Positions 62,751-64,000 of a stretch of 64,000 nucleotides of DNA are shown in pieces. The notes under the pieces are model-generated. The model did not search any database and was not told the DNA's origin. It saw only the letters and a program-made list of their open reading frames with translations. Within the stretch, counting starts at the first letter, position 1; each line of letters begins with the position of its first letter. The DNA lies in assembly GCF_028368975.1 (NCBI RefSeq), contig NZ_JAQNDM010000002.1:5264425-5328424 (forward strand), written 5' to 3'. The DNA comes from Stigmatella ashevillena. Lineage in GTDB: Bacteria; Myxococcota; Myxococcia; Myxococcales; Myxococcaceae. A program made the position numbers and the translations under genes.

Positions 62751-63245
62751 TTAGCTGGAAGCCGGGCCTCCGCGCGGGGTGCGGTCCTCGCGTCCCGCGC
62801 GGATCAGCTCCCCGCCGCCCACGAGCAGCAACAGCCCAAAGGCCAGGAAGCCCAGATCCCACGCCAGCTGGTGCGGGCCGGGCTTGACGTGGTGAACGCC
62901 GAGGAGTTGGTGGTCGATGAGCCCCTCCACGGCGTTGAACAGGCCCCAACCTCCCAGCAGCGCGCCCACGAACGTCCGCGTGGACCAGGGCACCTCCGCG
63001 CGCTGGCCCGCGCGCCACAGCAGCCCCAGGCCGCCGGCCGTCATCAGCCAGGTAAGGGCGTGGAAGAGGCCATCCCAGAACATGTTCACCTTGGCGCTCA
63101 CCAAGTCGTCCGGGGGCAGGACGCTGGAGAGCATGTTGTGCCACTGGAGGAGCTGGTGCAGGAGGATTCCATCTACGAACCCGCCCAACCCCACCCCCAG
63201 CAAGCCTCCCGCCGCCACCAGCGGCCCCCTCCTCACCGCGGTCAT
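62751..63245 (-). CDS. DUF2243 family membrane protein
   Basis: 164 residues from the ATG at 63245, which follows GAGGAG. Four membrane segments are visible (LVAAGGLLGVGLGGFVDGILLHQLLQWH, ALTWLMTAGGLGLLW, FVGALLGGWGLFNAVEGLIDHQLLG, LGFLAFGLLLLVGGGELI). The histidine-rich LLHQLLQWHNM and IDHQLLGVHHV segments are typical of DUF2243. The start overlaps the upstream gene as ATGA. Homologues often occur near respiratory or metal genes, but no function is proven. Confidence 0.88.
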   Translation of the reverse strand: MTAVRRGPLVAAGGLLGVGLGGFVDGILLHQLLQWHNMLSSVLPPDDLVSAKVNMFWDGLFHALTWLMTAGGLGLLWRAGQRAEVPWSTRTFVGALLGGWGLFNAVEGLIDHQLLGVHHVKPGPHQLAWDLGFLAFGLLLLVGGGELIRAGREDRTPRGGPASS

Positions 63246-63463
63246 GGGGACTTCTCCTCGACTGACGCACTGCCTCCAACGCGGTGCACCCTGGCGGCGA
63301 TGAGCAGGAAGAGGGCGAACGGAAGGGCAGTGATGGCCAGCCGTCCCCAGAAGTGCTCGTCGAAGATTCCTGCCTCCACCGCCTGACGGCAGGTAGGGCA
63401 CGCGGACGCGACGCGCCCGGTCAAAACCGTGACCAGCACGATGGCAATGGCAGACATTCTCAT
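63242..63463 (-). CDS. Small membrane protein with an exported CxxC motif
   Basis: 73 residues. A signal-like N-terminus (IAIVLVTVLTGRVASA) is followed by CPTCRQAVEAG and one membrane helix (LAITALPFALFLLIAARV). The CPTC pair could bind metal or act in thiol redox reactions outside the membrane. It is coupled to the DUF2243 gene by a 4-bp overlap. Confidence 0.72.
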   Translation of the reverse strand: MRMSAIAIVLVTVLTGRVASACPTCRQAVEAGIFDEHFWGRLAITALPFALFLLIAARVHRVGGSASVEEKSP

Positions 63464-63625
63464 GAGGAATGACGGTGGATGCCAGCTGACACTTTCTGCA
63501 CTGGCCGCTTCTTACCTGTTTACTCAAATTGACTGAATTGCACGTTAAGACTAGAGAGATGTGCTCGCGAGAACACGTGGCTCCCACGGCTGGGCTCGCT
63601 CACCCCCAAAGAGGACTTCCCCTCC

Positions 63626-64000
63626 ATGACTCGAAAGCTCAACGCGCTCTCCACCGTGACGGCCCTTTTCGCTGGCCTTGCCACCGTTCACGGCCTGCCC
63701 GCCACCGCCGAGGCCGCTCCCTCCGAGAAGACCGTGGCCGCTCAGGATGTGTCCCCCCAGATGCTCGCCGCGATGCAGCGAGACCTCGGCCTCACCGAGG
63801 CGCAGGTCCACCGCCGTCTGGCCTTCGAGGCGATGGCGGCTCGCCTCGAGACCCGCTTGAGCAAAGAACTGGGCACCACCTTCGGCGGTGCATGGCTGAA
63901 TGAGGACGGCTCCCAGCTCATCGTCGGCATCACCGATGAGGCCAGCGCCGCCCTGGTCCGCCTCGCGGGCGCTGAGCCCCGCCTCGTGGCTCGCAGCAAG
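63626..64000 (+). CDS. S1-family serine protease precursor, N-terminal part (gene cut by window edge)
   Basis: 125 codons are visible. A signal peptide (STVTALFAGLATVHGLPATAEA) leads into a propeptide like that of alpha-lytic protease/streptogrisin precursors: MLAAMQRDLGLTEAQVHRRLAFEAMAARLE, LGTTFGGAWLNEDGSQLIVGITDE. The catalytic domain lies beyond the window. Such secreted proteases are folded by their propeptide and then cleaved. The ATG at 63626 is chosen because it begins the signal. Confidence 0.85.
   Translation, partial: MTRKLNALSTVTALFAGLATVHGLPATAEAAPSEKTVAAQDVSPQMLAAMQRDLGLTEAQVHRRLAFEAMAARLETRLSKELGTTFGGAWLNEDGSQLIVGITDEASAALVRLAGAEPRLVARSK

Overview
The window looks like chromosomal DNA from a high-GC fruiting myxobacterium (Myxococcales, suborder Cystobacterineae). 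It carries gene families that are largely confined to that group: a SitA5-type polymorphic lipoprotein toxin, two DUF2381 paralogues, a TIGR02265/DUF2378 protein, Imm11 and suppressor-of-fused immunity-type proteins, and many exported Cys-rich lipoproteins. Genus and species cannot be fixed from the sequence alone. I see no rRNA, tRNA, CRISPR array, insertion sequence or replication origin. About 52 genes are supported, most of them as single genes or two-gene to four-gene operons.

Left third (1-30 kb). A choice-of-anchor-A lipoprotein is cut by the left edge. It is followed by an exported PEP/pyruvate-dikinase-like protein, a DEAD-box RNA helicase, and a SitA5-like toxin with its pentapeptide-like immunity gene (5.5-7.6 kb). 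Next come a quinone-oxidoreductase-like MDR enzyme, a small lipoprotein coupled to a DUF885 metallohydrolase, a membrane dipeptidase, the first DUF2381/lipoprotein pair, and an Imm11-SUFU immunity-type gene broken by a 1-nt frameshift. A VanW/glycosyltransferase/exported-protein operon is followed by a pair made of a small lipoprotein and a Cys-rich exported protein. The section closes with a molybdopterin oxidoreductase, a beta-helix lipoprotein, a GH37 trehalase, a GH18-like protein, and an XdhC/MobA-like pair.

Middle (30-46.5 kb). Here lie a tail-collar protein, an AI-2E-family permease, a DedA protein and a peptidoglycan amidase. A CzcCBA-type heavy-metal efflux operon is led by a small His/Cys-rich exported protein. 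A malic enzyme/phosphotransacetylase fusion follows. Then comes a two-gene unit, a Ski2-like helicase overlapping a gene for a helicase C-terminal region fused to a PD-(D/E)XK nuclease. This is the best candidate in the window for an undescribed, probably defensive, system.

Right third (46.5-64 kb). A 1,093-residue repeat protein precedes a small lipoprotein. These are followed by a serine hydrolase, an AbiEi/AbiEii type IV toxin-antitoxin operon with a perfect 20-bp palindrome before its first gene, an ECF42-like sigma factor, a second small-peptide/Cys-rich-protein pair, BioA, TIGR02265, a FemAB-like acyltransferase and a SUFU protein. The second DUF2381/lipoprotein pair, a DUF2243 membrane-protein pair and the start of an S1-family protease close the window.

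The recurring themes are kin discrimination and immunity (SitA/SitI, Imm11-SUFU, SUFU), likely phage defence (helicase-nuclease, AbiE), cell-surface lipoproteins, and paralogous operons. The two DUF2381 pairs share a 10-bp element just upstream of their first genes.
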